Positions 7,895-16,766 are shown, numbered from the stretch's first letter. The stretch is DNA of 29,151 nt from TMED27 sp045106175 (GCA_045106175.1 JBGCEF010000039.1:1-29151); one strand, 5' to 3'. Made by a program: numbers and translations. The notes: generated by a model from the letters alone, not told the origin.

Positions 7895-7962
7895 GCGAAG
7901 CAAACCACAGGTTTGTTCGCTATTTTTAAAGTATGCAAAGCAGTAGCTAAGGTTTGCTTTGC
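7895..7962 (-). promoter_or_regulatory. Leader with alternative hairpins before the ABC transporter
   Basis: On the minus strand, in order of transcription, arm A (7962-7951, GCAAAGCAAACC), arm B (7941-7935), arm C (7920-7909) and arm D (7906-7895, GGTTTGCTTCGC) can pair as A:B and C:D, or A can pair with D over 11 of 12 bases. Mutually exclusive pairings of this kind are typical of attenuators or other RNA switches. D ends 24 bases before the ATG at 7870. No known riboswitch class is recognised, and no T tract follows, so translation control is more likely than termination, if the element is real. Confidence 0.3.
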
Positions 7963-7963
7963 A

Positions 7964-7998
7964 ATAAAAAAAAGCGCCAATCTTTCGAAGGGCGCTTT
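7964..7998 (-). terminator. Rho-independent terminator of rpmG
   Basis: On the minus strand AAAGCGCC and GGCGCTTT form an 8-bp stem with a 12-base loop, followed directly by a run of T. It lies about 20 bases after the rpmG stop codon. Its place inside the longest possible frame of the ABC transporter argues against the far-upstream start for that gene. Confidence 0.9.
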
Positions 7999-8019
7999 GA
8001 TAAAACATAAAAGAGAAAC

Positions 8020-8229
8020 TTAGTTCTTCTTTGAGGGCGGCATCTTTTTCTCTACGAACCAGACATGCGCACCACGGTTTCCTGTTTTCTCATTGGTTGC
8101 CCAAGGATCATACTTCTTCTTACGGATTTTATATTCCGCCGAAGTATTACGTGTTGTGTAGTAACGAAAACCCGTTCCGGCTTCGCTTTCCAAACGTACT
8201 TTCAATCTTTTCTTACTTTTTGCAGCCAT
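8020..8229 (-). CDS. rpmG: 50S ribosomal protein L33
   Basis: This 69-residue basic protein carries the L33 features: basic N-terminus (MAAKSKKRLKVRLES), TGFRYYTTRNT, and KKYDPWA. It binds the large ribosomal subunit near the E site. The zinc-binding cysteines of some L33 forms are absent (C-minus form). It is longer than the usual 50-56 residues because of a small insertion after the KYDP motif and a short basic tail. The ribosome site GAAGGA precedes the ATG, a strong promoter lies at 8262-8290 and a clean terminator follows at 7964-7998, so it is probably transcribed alone. Confidence 0.95.
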   Translation of the reverse strand: MAAKSKKRLKVRLESEAGTGFRYYTTRNTSAEYKIRKKKYDPWATNEKTGNRGAHVWFVEKKMPPSKKN

Positions 8230-8261
8230 TTTGCAAATCCTTCAATTAAATCTGAAACGCG

Positions 8262-8290
8262 TTTATGCAAGGTTTTAACGAACCTGTCAA
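8262..8290 (-). promoter_or_regulatory. Strong sigma70-type promoter of rpmG
   Basis: TTGACA (8285-8290 on the minus strand) is followed after exactly 17 bases by CATAAA (8262-8267). Transcription would start near 8255, about 25 bases before the rpmG ATG at 8229. It lies just past the rnr stop codon at 8306. Confidence 0.7.
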
Positions 8291-8305
8291 CAAATTATGC
8301 GAATT

Positions 8306-10609
8306 TTATCGGCGACGCTTTCCTTTTTTAAAACCCTTTTTAGGCCCACGCCGTGGCCCTTTTTTATCATAGGGCTTTCGATCACTGTTCGTGGAGTTTT
8401 TCCCATGCCCTTTTTTCGTTTTAAAAACAAGCCCTTCAATATCCGCGCCATTCACACTATCGCCTGCCATTTCAAGAACTGTCGATCCTGTCAGACCATC
8501 CGCCTCTTTAAGCTTTACGGTCACTGACGCGCCCATGCGATAAATATTGCCGGTACGCTTGCCGACCAATGCATGTTGATCTTCATCATGATCATAAAAA
8601 TCATTCTTCAATGATCGCATCGGCACAATCCCGTCCGCACCGCTTTCATTGAGCGTGACAAACAATCCAAAGCGCGTCACGCCATTAATGCGCCCTTCAA
8701 ATGTAGCGCCAATATGCTCGGATAAATAGGCCGCGGTAAAACGATCAACCGCGTTACGCTCGGCGACCATTGATGTGCGCTCGGTCGTAGAAATATGCTC
8801 CGCAATCTCATCAATTCGCGCAATTTCCGCTTCATCAATCCCACCATCACCAAGCCCGTAAGCCTTAATCAAGGAACGGTGTACCATTAAATCGGCATAA
8901 CGACGAATAGGGGAGGTAAAATGCGCATATTTTGACAATGCTAATCCAAAATGTCCGACATTTTGTGTGTGATAAACCGCTTGCGATTGGCTACGCAAAA
9001 TGACTTGGCTGATCAAATGCGAATAGTCTAATTTCGCCGCTTGCTTCAAAACATTATTAATCTGGCGTGGTTCTGCGACTGGGCCTTTTGGCATCGAAAT
9101 CCCGAAGCTTTCAACAAATTCCCGCACCGCTTCCAACTTATCCAAGCTTGGCTTGTCATGAATACGATACACGCACGGATATAGTTTCGGATCACGCTTA
9201 TCCTCGAGCGCACTTGCCGCCGCAACATTAGCGAGAATCATAAATTCTTCGATCAGTTTATGCGCATCCAACCGATCACGCGTTACCACCCCTGTCATGT
9301 CGCCATTGTCGTTAATAACCACGCGCCGTTCAGGTAAATCCAAATCAAGCGCTCCGCGTTTATTACGCGCCTCATCTAAAACAGCATAGGCCTCATAAAG
9401 CGGATTAATCACACGTTCCATCAACGGCCTGGTCAGATCATCTGTCATACCATCGCGCGCTGCTTGCACTTGCTCATAAATCAAGCGTGCCGCAGAGCGC
9501 ATAAGCCCACGTGTAAATTTATATCTATTAAGCTTACCAGCCGCATCAACCCACATGTGACAAACCATACAGGCGCGGTTTTCATTCGGGCGAAGCGAGC
9601 AAAGATCATTCGACAACGCCTCCGGCAGCATCGGCACAACACGATCAGGAAAATACGTCGAATTACCGCGCCGCTGCGCTTCATCATCTAATGCGCTGTC
9701 ATGTTTCACGTAATGTGCAACATCGGCAATGGCCACAATCAAATGAAACCCGCCATCATCTTGACGCTCGGCATAAACCGCATCGTCAAAATCGCGTGCA
9801 TCCGCACCATCAATAGTCACCAATGGAATATCCCGCAAATCTTCTCTCTTTTTAAGCTCGGGAACTTTTAGGTTTTGCGCACCTTGAATCACAGCCTCAG
9901 GAAACGCCTCTTTAATACCCGCCTCATGCAGCGAAATTAGACTAATCGCTTTCGGGTCACCTTCTTTGCCTAAAACTTCAACGACTTTGACCCTCTTGCG
10001 CTTTAATCCGCGTGACGGCAAAACTTCCCCAACAATCAAATCGCCTTCTTTTGCACCGTTTAGATCACCGGGGTTAACATCAAACTCAAACTTCGCTTTT
10101 TTGTCCGCAGGTGCCAAAAACGGACCATTTTTCGAATAACGCAGCATGCCCATGACTTGCCCCTTATCTTGGCTGTCATCAATGGCTTTGATAATCCGCG
10201 CCTCATACCAATCGGGATTTTTACCATCTGATTGCCGTGAGAGACGCACAAGCGCTCTGCTATCTTCCTTCAGCTTTGCAAAAGATTTCTTATCAGGCAC
10301 GATTTCAATCTTCGGCTGCTCACCCTGCACATCAAAATTCCAATCAACAAGCTGCGCATACATCTCACCGTCACTTGAAATCTCGCTGATGCGCACGACA
10401 GATACCGAGGGCAACCCATCGGGCACCGTATAAACACCACCAGGTTGTTTGGTGATAACGCTGTCTTTTTCAAGCTTTTTCAAAATTTGCTTTAACGCAA
10501 CACGATTCTCACCTCCTTTAATCCCAAACGCCCGCGCCACTTCACGCTTGGTCACTGGTTTTTTGGAGGATCGTATAAATTTTAATATTTCTGTTTGGTC
10601 TAATGCCAT
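8306..10609 (-). CDS. rnr: Ribonuclease R
   Basis: The start chosen is ATG at 10609 (MALDQTEILKFIRSS), 767 residues; a further in-frame ATG at 10648 adds 13 unrelated residues and has no ribosome site. RNase R is a 3'-to-5' exoribonuclease that degrades structured RNA. Order of domains: N-terminal winged helix (about 1-65), cold-shock domains (about 65-240), RNB catalytic domain starting around 255 with metal-binding aspartates D267, D273, D275 and D276 in TIDGADARDFDDA, S1 domain (about 635-715) and a strongly basic tail (GPKKGFKKGKRRR) for RNA binding. Length and order fit the family. It heads its own unit upstream of rpmG; the upstream neighbour at 10850 is divergent. Confidence 0.96.
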   Translation of the reverse strand: MALDQTEILKFIRSSKKPVTKREVARAFGIKGGENRVALKQILKKLEKDSVITKQPGGVYTVPDGLPSVSVVRISEISSDGEMYAQLVDWNFDVQGEQPKIEIVPDKKSFAKLKEDSRALVRLSRQSDGKNPDWYEARIIKAIDDSQDKGQVMGMLRYSKNGPFLAPADKKAKFEFDVNPGDLNGAKEGDLIVGEVLPSRGLKRKRVKVVEVLGKEGDPKAISLISLHEAGIKEAFPEAVIQGAQNLKVPELKKREDLRDIPLVTIDGADARDFDDAVYAERQDDGGFHLIVAIADVAHYVKHDSALDDEAQRRGNSTYFPDRVVPMLPEALSNDLCSLRPNENRACMVCHMWVDAAGKLNRYKFTRGLMRSAARLIYEQVQAARDGMTDDLTRPLMERVINPLYEAYAVLDEARNKRGALDLDLPERRVVINDNGDMTGVVTRDRLDAHKLIEEFMILANVAAASALEDKRDPKLYPCVYRIHDKPSLDKLEAVREFVESFGISMPKGPVAEPRQINNVLKQAAKLDYSHLISQVILRSQSQAVYHTQNVGHFGLALSKYAHFTSPIRRYADLMVHRSLIKAYGLGDGGIDEAEIARIDEIAEHISTTERTSMVAERNAVDRFTAAYLSEHIGATFEGRINGVTRFGLFVTLNESGADGIVPMRSLKNDFYDHDEDQHALVGKRTGNIYRMGASVTVKLKEADGLTGSTVLEMAGDSVNGADIEGLVFKTKKGHGKNSTNSDRKPYDKKGPRRGPKKGFKKGKRRR

Positions 10610-10849
10610 TATGTTTGTCTTTTCTATGCCTACTGGCACGCTATGCATAAATCATAGACAGATCGCGATGAACGGTCTTTTTAAAAAGACGCATCGCAAT
10701 ATTTTTTGTCTTCTAATGATTTTTTGGAATTTTTATAAACTTTAAGTTTGTGATGGTTAAATACCATATCCACTTATATACACCCCACTCACAATAAACA
10801 AAACATATTTTAAATTGACGTATTGTTTTTTCATATTTAGTTTGCGGTG
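10610..10849. other. Divergent intergenic region between rnr and an unknown gene
   Basis: About 240 AT-rich bases. TTGACG at 10815-10820, 17 bases, then TAGTTT at 10838-10843 could be the promoter of the plus-strand gene; transcription would then begin at or next to its ATG at 10850. A reading frame at 10449-10745 is an antisense shadow of the rnr 5' end. I see no clear promoter for rnr and no RNA gene. Confidence 0.3.
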
Positions 10850-11311
10850 ATGAACAATCATCTAACCAACAGATTATTGCGGGCCTTAAAATCTTTAAAA
10901 TGGCTTTCAGGTGTCTTCACTCAACAAGTGAGCTCTGAAACTGAAGCTTTTGGAAGAAAGATCGCAGATTTAGCTCGCAAAGAGGAAGAGATTGTTAACC
11001 GACCAACATTTGGTTCAATCCTTCAAGATGTTCTAAGAAATCATGCTAAATTAATGAGAGAAGAGCAAAAACCAACCTTGGCTATTCTTATTGAAAATGT
11101 TGAAAGGTTAGCATCTGATGAAACTCTTTCATTAATGCGTAGAGACGAGAACATGCAACGCTATCTTTCTGAAATTGCTGCTCAAATAGCACCTACAAAC
11201 AAAGCAAACAATGATCTAATGGATGTGGTTTACAACTGTTGTTCTTTGGCTGCTTTAAAAGCTGGAGCGCCGATGCATGAGCGGCTCGAGCAGTTGTATA
11301 GAAGGCTATAA
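10850..11311 (+). CDS. Unknown 153-residue helical protein
   Basis: ATG at 10850 (MNNHLTNRLLRALKSLK) follows a GTG that is also in frame. No Shine-Dalgarno site is visible, and a candidate promoter is placed so that the mRNA could be leaderless. The N-terminus is an amphipathic basic helix; the remainder is predicted helical and charged (RKIADLARKEEEIV, LMREEQKPTLAILIENVERL). It has no membrane segment and two adjacent Cys (YNCCSLAALKAG). I recognise no family. It lies on the opposite strand to rnr and topA, two genes often close together in alphaproteobacteria, and looks like an insertion. It ends 13 bases before the topA stop codon. Confidence 0.65.
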   Translation: MNNHLTNRLLRALKSLKWLSGVFTQQVSSETEAFGRKIADLARKEEEIVNRPTFGSILQDVLRNHAKLMREEQKPTLAILIENVERLASDETLSLMRRDENMQRYLSEIAAQIAPTNKANNDLMDVVYNCCSLAALKAGAPMHERLEQLYRRL

Positions 11312-11324
11312 TCTCTAATATAAT

Positions 11325-13868
11325 CTAAGCTTTTGTCTTTTTAGCCGCAGGCTTCTTTTTCTTCTTTGCTTTCGGCTTTTTGGCAGCTTCCTCTTCTTTT
11401 TCGGACTTTTTCGCCGCCTTCGCCGCATCACGCTGTTCTTTCAGCGCAATCAACTCCATCGCACGGTTCATACCAACATGCATAACATCATCATCCTTTT
11501 GAAGTGATGCAAATTTGCCGTCATGTTGTACGAACGGCCCAAAACGACCGATCCCCGCCTTAATCATTTTCCCTGTCTCCGGGTGCGTGCCAACATCACG
11601 TGGCAGTGCGAGCAAAGATAACGCTTTTTCCAAATCCACATCCGCAGGCGATAACCCTTTCGGCAATCCTTGGCGCTTTGGTTTTGGTGCTTTTGGCTTT
11701 GGCGGCTTGCGTGGTGCTTTCTCACCTGCAGCTTTAGCGACTTTCTTGGCTTCTTTCCAATCCTCAATCGCTGCGTCATACTCTTTCATACGCTCGGCTT
11801 CCGCTTCGGCTGTATCAGGCGGAGGATCAATCTGCACATACGGTCCATATGGCCCGCGTCTCAATGAAACCGTGCGCCCTGTGCCAGGCTCTTCGCCTAA
11901 TACTTTTGGCTCATTCGCAAGTGCCGCAAGCTCGCTGTCTTCGTCACTATCCGAAACAACAAGTGGCTTGGTAAATTTACAGCCATCATTGTAATTCGAA
12001 CATCCAATAAATGCGCCAAATTTCCCAAGCTTAAGGCCTAATCGTCCGTTCCCATGGCTCTCTGCGCATGCCTGACATTTGCGGCTATCGTCACCTTCAG
12101 GAAAGAAATGAGGTCCCAAATCTTCATCCAAATAATCAATGACTTCGGTAATTGTAAGGTCCTTGGTCTCATCGACTGCAGCCTTGAAATCAACCCAAAA
12201 TCCGCGCAGCATCTCTTTCCAGTCAACATGCCCACCGGCAATCGCATCTAATTCTTGCTCCAGATTAGCTGTGAAATCATAATCAACATATTTAGCGAAA
12301 AATTTCGCAAGGAATGTCGTTACAACGCGCCCACGATCACCGGGTACAAAACGACGACTTTCCATTGTCACATAATTACGATCTCGCAAAACCTGCATAA
12401 TCGACGCATAAGTCGACGGGCGACCAATACCCATTTCTTCTAATGCTTTTACTAACGTGGCCTCCGAATAACGCGGCGGCGGCTGCGTGAAATGCTGATC
12501 GGGCATAACATCAACAAGCTTGGTTTTATCGCCTTCATTCATCGGTGGCAAACGACGGTCACGTTCATTTTCTTCTTTGCCGTCATCATTGGTGCTTTCG
12601 GTGTAAAGCGTAAGGAAACCATCAAATTTAACAACCGATCCATTCGCCCGCAAAACGACATCGTCGGTCCCATCGGATATATCAACCGCCATTTGATCCA
12701 TGATCGCATTTTCCATTTGCGATGCAATCGTGCGCTTCCAGATTAATTCATAAAGGCGACGTTCTTTCTCTTCACCCATGGGTAATCCGTTCTTACCCGG
12801 AATTTTAGAAAGATCAGTTGGACGAATCGCCTCATGCGCTTCTTGTGCATTTTTCGCTTTTGATTTGTAGAGCCTCGGCGCATCCGGCACATAGTTACTG
12901 CCATATTCAGACTTAATAACACTACGCGATTGCGCAACGGCTTCTTCGGACAGCGTGGTTCCATCCGTACGCATATAAGTAATAAACCCTGCCTCATAAA
13001 GGCTTTGCGCCGTACGCATGGTCTGTGATGCACTCATCCCCAATTTGCGTGAAGCTTCCATTTGAAGCGAGGACGTAATAAAAGGTGCCGCAGGAGAGCG
13101 ACGACGCTCTTTACGTTCAATCTTTTGAATACAAAGCGCCTTATTACGAATGCGCTCTTCCGCTTTTTGCGCCGCACCTTCGGAGCCGATATCAAGCTTA
13201 CCTAGCTTATTGCCCGATAGGGTTGTCAATTTTGCCATAAATGGCACGCCATCTGGGGTATGCAATTTTGTTTCAATCGACCAATATTCATCGGCCTTGA
13301 AAATCTCAATCTCTGCCTCACGCTCACAAATTAAACGTAAAGCCACCGATTGCACGCGACCCGCCGAGCGTGATCCCGGTAATTTCCGCCACAATACCGG
13401 CGAGATATTAAATCCAACTAAATAATCAAGCGCGCGTCGCGCAAGATAAGCATTTACTAATGGCTGATCGATGCCGCGTGAGCTTTCAAAAGCCTGCGTA
13501 ATCGCTTTTTTCGTAATTTCATTAAACGCAACACGCTTAACAATCTTATCCTTCAGCAAATCCTTATCATTCAAAAGCTCTTGAATATGCCACGCAATGG
13601 CCTCACCCTCTCTATCCGGGTCAGGCGCAAGCCAAACAGTCTTAGCGGCTTTAACTGCTTTTTTGATGTCATTAACGTGTTTTGCTGAACGCTCGCCCAA
13701 CTCCCACTTCATCGCAAAGTCTTCATCCGGAAGAACTGAGCCATCTTTATTGACCAGATCACGAACATGCCCGAATGAAGCAAGCACCTCATAATTATCG
13801 CCCAAATAGCCACCAATTTTTTTGGCTTTGGCGGGAGATTCAACAATCACTAAATTTTCTGCGCTCAA
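11325..13868 (-). CDS. topA: DNA topoisomerase I
   Basis: The 847-residue type IA topoisomerase relaxes negative supercoils. The N-terminal Toprim domain has E10 (VESPAKAKK) and the acidic D83/D85/E88 (APDPDREGEA). The catalytic tyrosine is Tyr298 in FITYMRTDG. One four-cysteine zinc finger (CQACAE to CSNYNDGC, about residues 580-610) is followed by two Topo_C repeats (RRGPYGPYVQI and IGRFGPFVQH) and a Lys/Ala-rich tail. The start is TTG at 13868: an in-frame stop lies two codons upstream and the TTG places the conserved VIVESPAK at the usual distance. The gene begins 42 bases after dprA, in the pyrB-plsY-dprA-topA run. Confidence 0.96.
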   Translation of the reverse strand: MSAENLVIVESPAKAKKIGGYLGDNYEVLASFGHVRDLVNKDGSVLPDEDFAMKWELGERSAKHVNDIKKAVKAAKTVWLAPDPDREGEAIAWHIQELLNDKDLLKDKIVKRVAFNEITKKAITQAFESSRGIDQPLVNAYLARRALDYLVGFNISPVLWRKLPGSRSAGRVQSVALRLICEREAEIEIFKADEYWSIETKLHTPDGVPFMAKLTTLSGNKLGKLDIGSEGAAQKAEERIRNKALCIQKIERKERRRSPAAPFITSSLQMEASRKLGMSASQTMRTAQSLYEAGFITYMRTDGTTLSEEAVAQSRSVIKSEYGSNYVPDAPRLYKSKAKNAQEAHEAIRPTDLSKIPGKNGLPMGEEKERRLYELIWKRTIASQMENAIMDQMAVDISDGTDDVVLRANGSVVKFDGFLTLYTESTNDDGKEENERDRRLPPMNEGDKTKLVDVMPDQHFTQPPPRYSEATLVKALEEMGIGRPSTYASIMQVLRDRNYVTMESRRFVPGDRGRVVTTFLAKFFAKYVDYDFTANLEQELDAIAGGHVDWKEMLRGFWVDFKAAVDETKDLTITEVIDYLDEDLGPHFFPEGDDSRKCQACAESHGNGRLGLKLGKFGAFIGCSNYNDGCKFTKPLVVSDSDEDSELAALANEPKVLGEEPGTGRTVSLRRGPYGPYVQIDPPPDTAEAEAERMKEYDAAIEDWKEAKKVAKAAGEKAPRKPPKPKAPKPKRQGLPKGLSPADVDLEKALSLLALPRDVGTHPETGKMIKAGIGRFGPFVQHDGKFASLQKDDDVMHVGMNRAMELIALKEQRDAAKAAKKSEKEEEAAKKPKAKKKKKPAAKKTKA

Positions 13869-13910
13869 AATTTATAATCCCATCTTGGTGCAAAATATTA
13901 CAATGCACAT

Positions 13911-15047
13911 TTATTCTTCTAATAAGCAAACACGGTTGCCTGATAAGCGTTTTACGCGCCCCGCAAGCTCCAGCTCAAGCAAAATTGATTGCAGAACCGA
14001 AATGCTCATATGACACGCCCTTAACAATTCGTCAACAGATACGGGCGTAAATGATAATTGTTCTAAAACGTCATCTTTCGCATCCATGGGCACATCTTCA
14101 TTGGCTGGAGGCTCATGCTCAAACGTGTTTGAGCTGTGCAAAGGCTCGCGAAAACCAACGCCGGAAAACTGCATTAATATTTCCAAAACATCATTGGCAT
14201 CACGCACCAATGTTGCCCCTTCACGGATTAAATGATTTGGCCCTTGCGCACGTGGATCAAGTGGCGATCCCGGAACCGCCATCACATCGCGCCCTTGTTC
14301 ACCCGCAAGACGCGCAGTGATAAGTGATCCTGAACGCTGGGTGGCTTCCACAACAATAGTCGCTCGTGAAAGGCCCGAGACAATGCGGTTACGTTTCGGG
14401 AAATGCCGCGCTTGTGGTGATGTACCGAACGGACTTTCCGCCAATATAAGGCCTTGCTCACAAATATCATGAAAAAGTTGAGTGTTTTCTTGCGGATACA
14501 ACACATTAAGTCCACCCGCCACAACCGCTATCGTACCGTTTGCCAATGCACCCTTATGCGCGGCCGTATCAATGCCACGCGCCAAACCTGACACAACAAC
14601 CTGATGCTTTGTACCCAACTGCCCTGCTAAATTTTCAGTCATCTTGCGCCCATTAAGCGAAGCATTACGTGCCCCAACAATCGCAACACAGCTTTTGGAT
14701 AAAAGTGATAAGTCACCCATGTAAGACAAAACCGGCGGCGCATCATCACAATGCTTCAAAAGCTCAGGATACTCTGCGCAAGAGGCTGTAATAATATCAC
14801 CACCAAACTGACGAAGCGCCTCATATTCCGATTCAATATCTGATATGCGCGGCGCAATTAAAGGTTTTTTTCGTCCACCTTTCGCCGCTAATTCTGGCAA
14901 AGCTTCAAGAGCTTGCCCCGCGGAGCCATAACGATCAATCAATTTGTAAAATGTAATTGGCCCAACATTTTCCGTGCGAAATAACCGAAGCCAATTTAAT
15001 TTTTCCAGATCGGGTAGGGGCTTAGACTTGGCTTTTGTCTTAAACAT
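13911..15047 (-). CDS. dprA: DNA processing protein DprA
   Basis: DprA binds incoming single-stranded DNA and loads RecA in natural transformation; it is widely kept even where transformation is unknown. The 378-residue protein has an N-terminal helix-hairpin region (LNWLRLFRTENVGPITFYKL), a Rossmann-fold core with VAIVGARNAS, SGLARGIDTAAHKGAL, FPKRNRIVSGLS and TQRSGSLITARLA, and a C-terminal winged-helix domain (about 315-378), as is common in proteobacteria. It starts 5 bases after the plsY stop, with its ribosome site inside the end of plsY. A pilus locus lies in the same window, but no DNA-uptake link can be shown. Confidence 0.95.
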   Translation of the reverse strand: MFKTKAKSKPLPDLEKLNWLRLFRTENVGPITFYKLIDRYGSAGQALEALPELAAKGGRKKPLIAPRISDIESEYEALRQFGGDIITASCAEYPELLKHCDDAPPVLSYMGDLSLLSKSCVAIVGARNASLNGRKMTENLAGQLGTKHQVVVSGLARGIDTAAHKGALANGTIAVVAGGLNVLYPQENTQLFHDICEQGLILAESPFGTSPQARHFPKRNRIVSGLSRATIVVEATQRSGSLITARLAGEQGRDVMAVPGSPLDPRAQGPNHLIREGATLVRDANDVLEILMQFSGVGFREPLHSSNTFEHEPPANEDVPMDAKDDVLEQLSFTPVSVDELLRACHMSISVLQSILLELELAGRVKRLSGNRVCLLEE

Positions 15048-15052
15048 TAAGC

Positions 15053-15709
15053 CTACTCTTTCTTCTTGCGACTTATCTTAGGCTCGTCACCTGTCAAAAG
15101 CCGCTGAATATTTTCTTTATGCCGCCAGAAAACAAGAAGTGTAATAAATAAACAAACAACACTTGATCCACTGCCATACAGCAAAAATGTTACAATCGGC
15201 GCACTTCCAATGGCAATTAACGCGGCCAATGATGAAATTTTAAAAATAAACGCGCTCGCAAGCCAAATTGCGCAAGCTAAGCCTCCCACGATCGGAACCG
15301 CCGCAAGGAATACGCCAAGCGCGGTCGCAACGCCTTTGCCGCCCTTAAACTTTAACCATAAAGGAAAGCAATGTCCTAAAATTGCGAACAAGCCACATAA
15401 TAAAGCGTTGAACGAGGGATTAAACGAATGGGCAAAAGAAAAGTAAAATAAACCGATGGCCAATGCACCCTTACCACCATCCAAAATCAAAGTGAAAAAA
15501 GCGAGCCATTTATTGCCGCTTCTCAAAACATTTGTGGCGCCAATATTACCTGAGCCAATTTTACGAATATCCTGCTTTAAAAAAAACCGGCTGAGTAAAA
15601 GCCCGAAAGGAATAGAACCGATCAAATAAGCCACCAATGCCATCGGTCCATAAGTAACCAACAGGCTAATGAGATAGGCAATCATATAAGGTAAATCAGG
15701 AAAATCCAT
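15053..15709 (-). CDS. plsY: Glycerol-3-phosphate acyltransferase PlsY
   Basis: PlsY is an inner-membrane enzyme that transfers acyl groups from acyl-phosphate to glycerol-3-phosphate, the first step of phospholipid synthesis. The 218-residue protein is highly hydrophobic and has all three family motifs: GSGNIGATNVLR, the LDGGKG loop and KFKGGKGVAT. It ends in a charged cytoplasmic tail (EPKISRKKKE). It is slightly longer at the N-terminus than many homologues. The start ATG shares one base with the pyrB stop (TGATG), so translation is probably coupled to pyrB. Confidence 0.95.
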   Translation of the reverse strand: MDFPDLPYMIAYLISLLVTYGPMALVAYLIGSIPFGLLLSRFFLKQDIRKIGSGNIGATNVLRSGNKWLAFFTLILDGGKGALAIGLFYFSFAHSFNPSFNALLCGLFAILGHCFPLWLKFKGGKGVATALGVFLAAVPIVGGLACAIWLASAFIFKISSLAALIAIGSAPIVTFLLYGSGSSVVCLFITLLVFWRHKENIQRLLTGDEPKISRKKKE

Positions 15710-16635
15710 CAGCCACCCACGAGCACATCAAGAACGGACATGCGTGTTGGTATTCCGTTCGCTACTTGTTTTAAAATCAAACTGCGCACTGGGTCTTCTG
15801 CAACGCTGTCTTCCATCTGTACATTACGCACTAATGGTCCAGGGTCCATCACAACCGCGTTCGGGCAATGTTGATCTAACTTTTTAAGCGTCAAACCAAA
15901 CTCATTAAAATAAGACGCATCCGATCCAATCAACGCGCTATCCATACGCTCTTTTTGCAGACGAATGGTCATCACAACATCACTGTCGGGTAATCCCTCA
16001 TCAAGCGATCCGAACTTTTCAACATCATCAACAACCAAATCTTGCGGCATTAAAACCTGAGGCGCAATAACGCGCACGCTTGCGCCCATTTTCGTCAAAA
16101 GCTGCATATTGGAACTCGCAACACGGCTATGCGCTATATCGCCTATAATGGTCACTTTGAGCCCTTCTAAACTGCCAAAATGCTGGCGCATCGTAAGCGC
16201 ATCAAGCAAAGCTTGAGTTGGGTGCTCACGCCAACTATCACCACCGTTAATCACGGGGAATCCGGCGCGTTTTGCAACAAATTTTGGCGCACCGTAATCC
16301 GCATGACGCATAACAATCGCATCTGGCTTCATCGCCGATAATGTATCAATCGTGTCGGTGAAATTTTCCCCTTTTGACAATGAGCTTGTTTCTGGGTTCC
16401 AATTTACAACTTCGGCCCCTAAACGTTTCGCCGCCATTTCAAAAGATGTCAGTGTGCGCGTAGAGTCTTCAAAAAATAGATTTAAAATAACCTTACCGCC
16501 AAGCCTTCCGTGATCCCACTTACCAATATCTAAGCCTTCTGCATAATATTGCGCACGATCCAAAAAGCCTTCAATTTGAGATTTACTCAGCTCATCAATC
16601 CCCAAAAGATGTTTTAAACTATCCATAACACTCAT
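15709..16635 (-). CDS. pyrB: Aspartate carbamoyltransferase catalytic subunit
   Basis: PyrB condenses carbamoyl phosphate with aspartate, the committed step of pyrimidine synthesis. The 308-residue protein has the carbamoyl-phosphate site S58-T59-R60-T61 (FFEDSTRT), the SLSKGE loop (85-90), R110/H111, HPTQALLD (138-145) and a DPGPLVRN loop near the end. Length fits the catalytic chain. ATG at 16635 or 16626 could be the start. The gene is followed directly by plsY with a one-base overlap; pyrC, which often follows pyrB, is not here. A hairpin at 16642-16665 lies just before the start. Confidence 0.95.
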   Translation of the reverse strand: MSVMDSLKHLLGIDELSKSQIEGFLDRAQYYAEGLDIGKWDHGRLGGKVILNLFFEDSTRTLTSFEMAAKRLGAEVVNWNPETSSLSKGENFTDTIDTLSAMKPDAIVMRHADYGAPKFVAKRAGFPVINGGDSWREHPTQALLDALTMRQHFGSLEGLKVTIIGDIAHSRVASSNMQLLTKMGASVRVIAPQVLMPQDLVVDDVEKFGSLDEGLPDSDVVMTIRLQKERMDSALIGSDASYFNEFGLTLKKLDQHCPNAVVMDPGPLVRNVQMEDSVAEDPVRSLILKQVANGIPTRMSVLDVLVGG

Positions 16636-16641
16636 CTGTAA

Positions 16642-16665
16642 TTTGTTTGTATGCGTTCAAACAAA
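16642..16665 (-). promoter_or_regulatory. Inverted repeat just upstream of pyrB
   Basis: TTTGTTTG (16642-16649) and CAAACAAA (16658-16665) are perfect inverted repeats around an 8-base loop, ending 7 bases from the pyrB ATG. In the pyrB mRNA it would form a hairpin next to the ribosome site; on DNA it could be an operator. The stem is AT-rich, so it may be weak. Confidence 0.35.
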
Positions 16666-16766
16666 CACTGATATTTTGATCATGTCCAGACCTAAAGTTT
16701 TTTGATATATTTATTCAAACAGAATCAATCCTTGTCATTAACAGGCAAGCAAAAGGTCACTTTACC

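Noticed and set aside
7871..8008. N-terminal extension of the ABC transporter
   Set aside because: It overlaps the rpmG terminator and inverted repeats, has no ribosome site and adds Cys/Phe-rich sequence absent from the family.
10449..10745. A 98-residue plus-strand frame across the rnr start
   Set aside because: It overlaps the conserved winged-helix coding part of rnr on the other strand and resembles no protein.
11515..11994. A 159-residue plus-strand frame
   Set aside because: It is antisense to the 3' part of topA, rich in Ala, Ser, Pro and Gly as expected from reading Lys/Pro-rich coding DNA backwards, and has no ribosome site.
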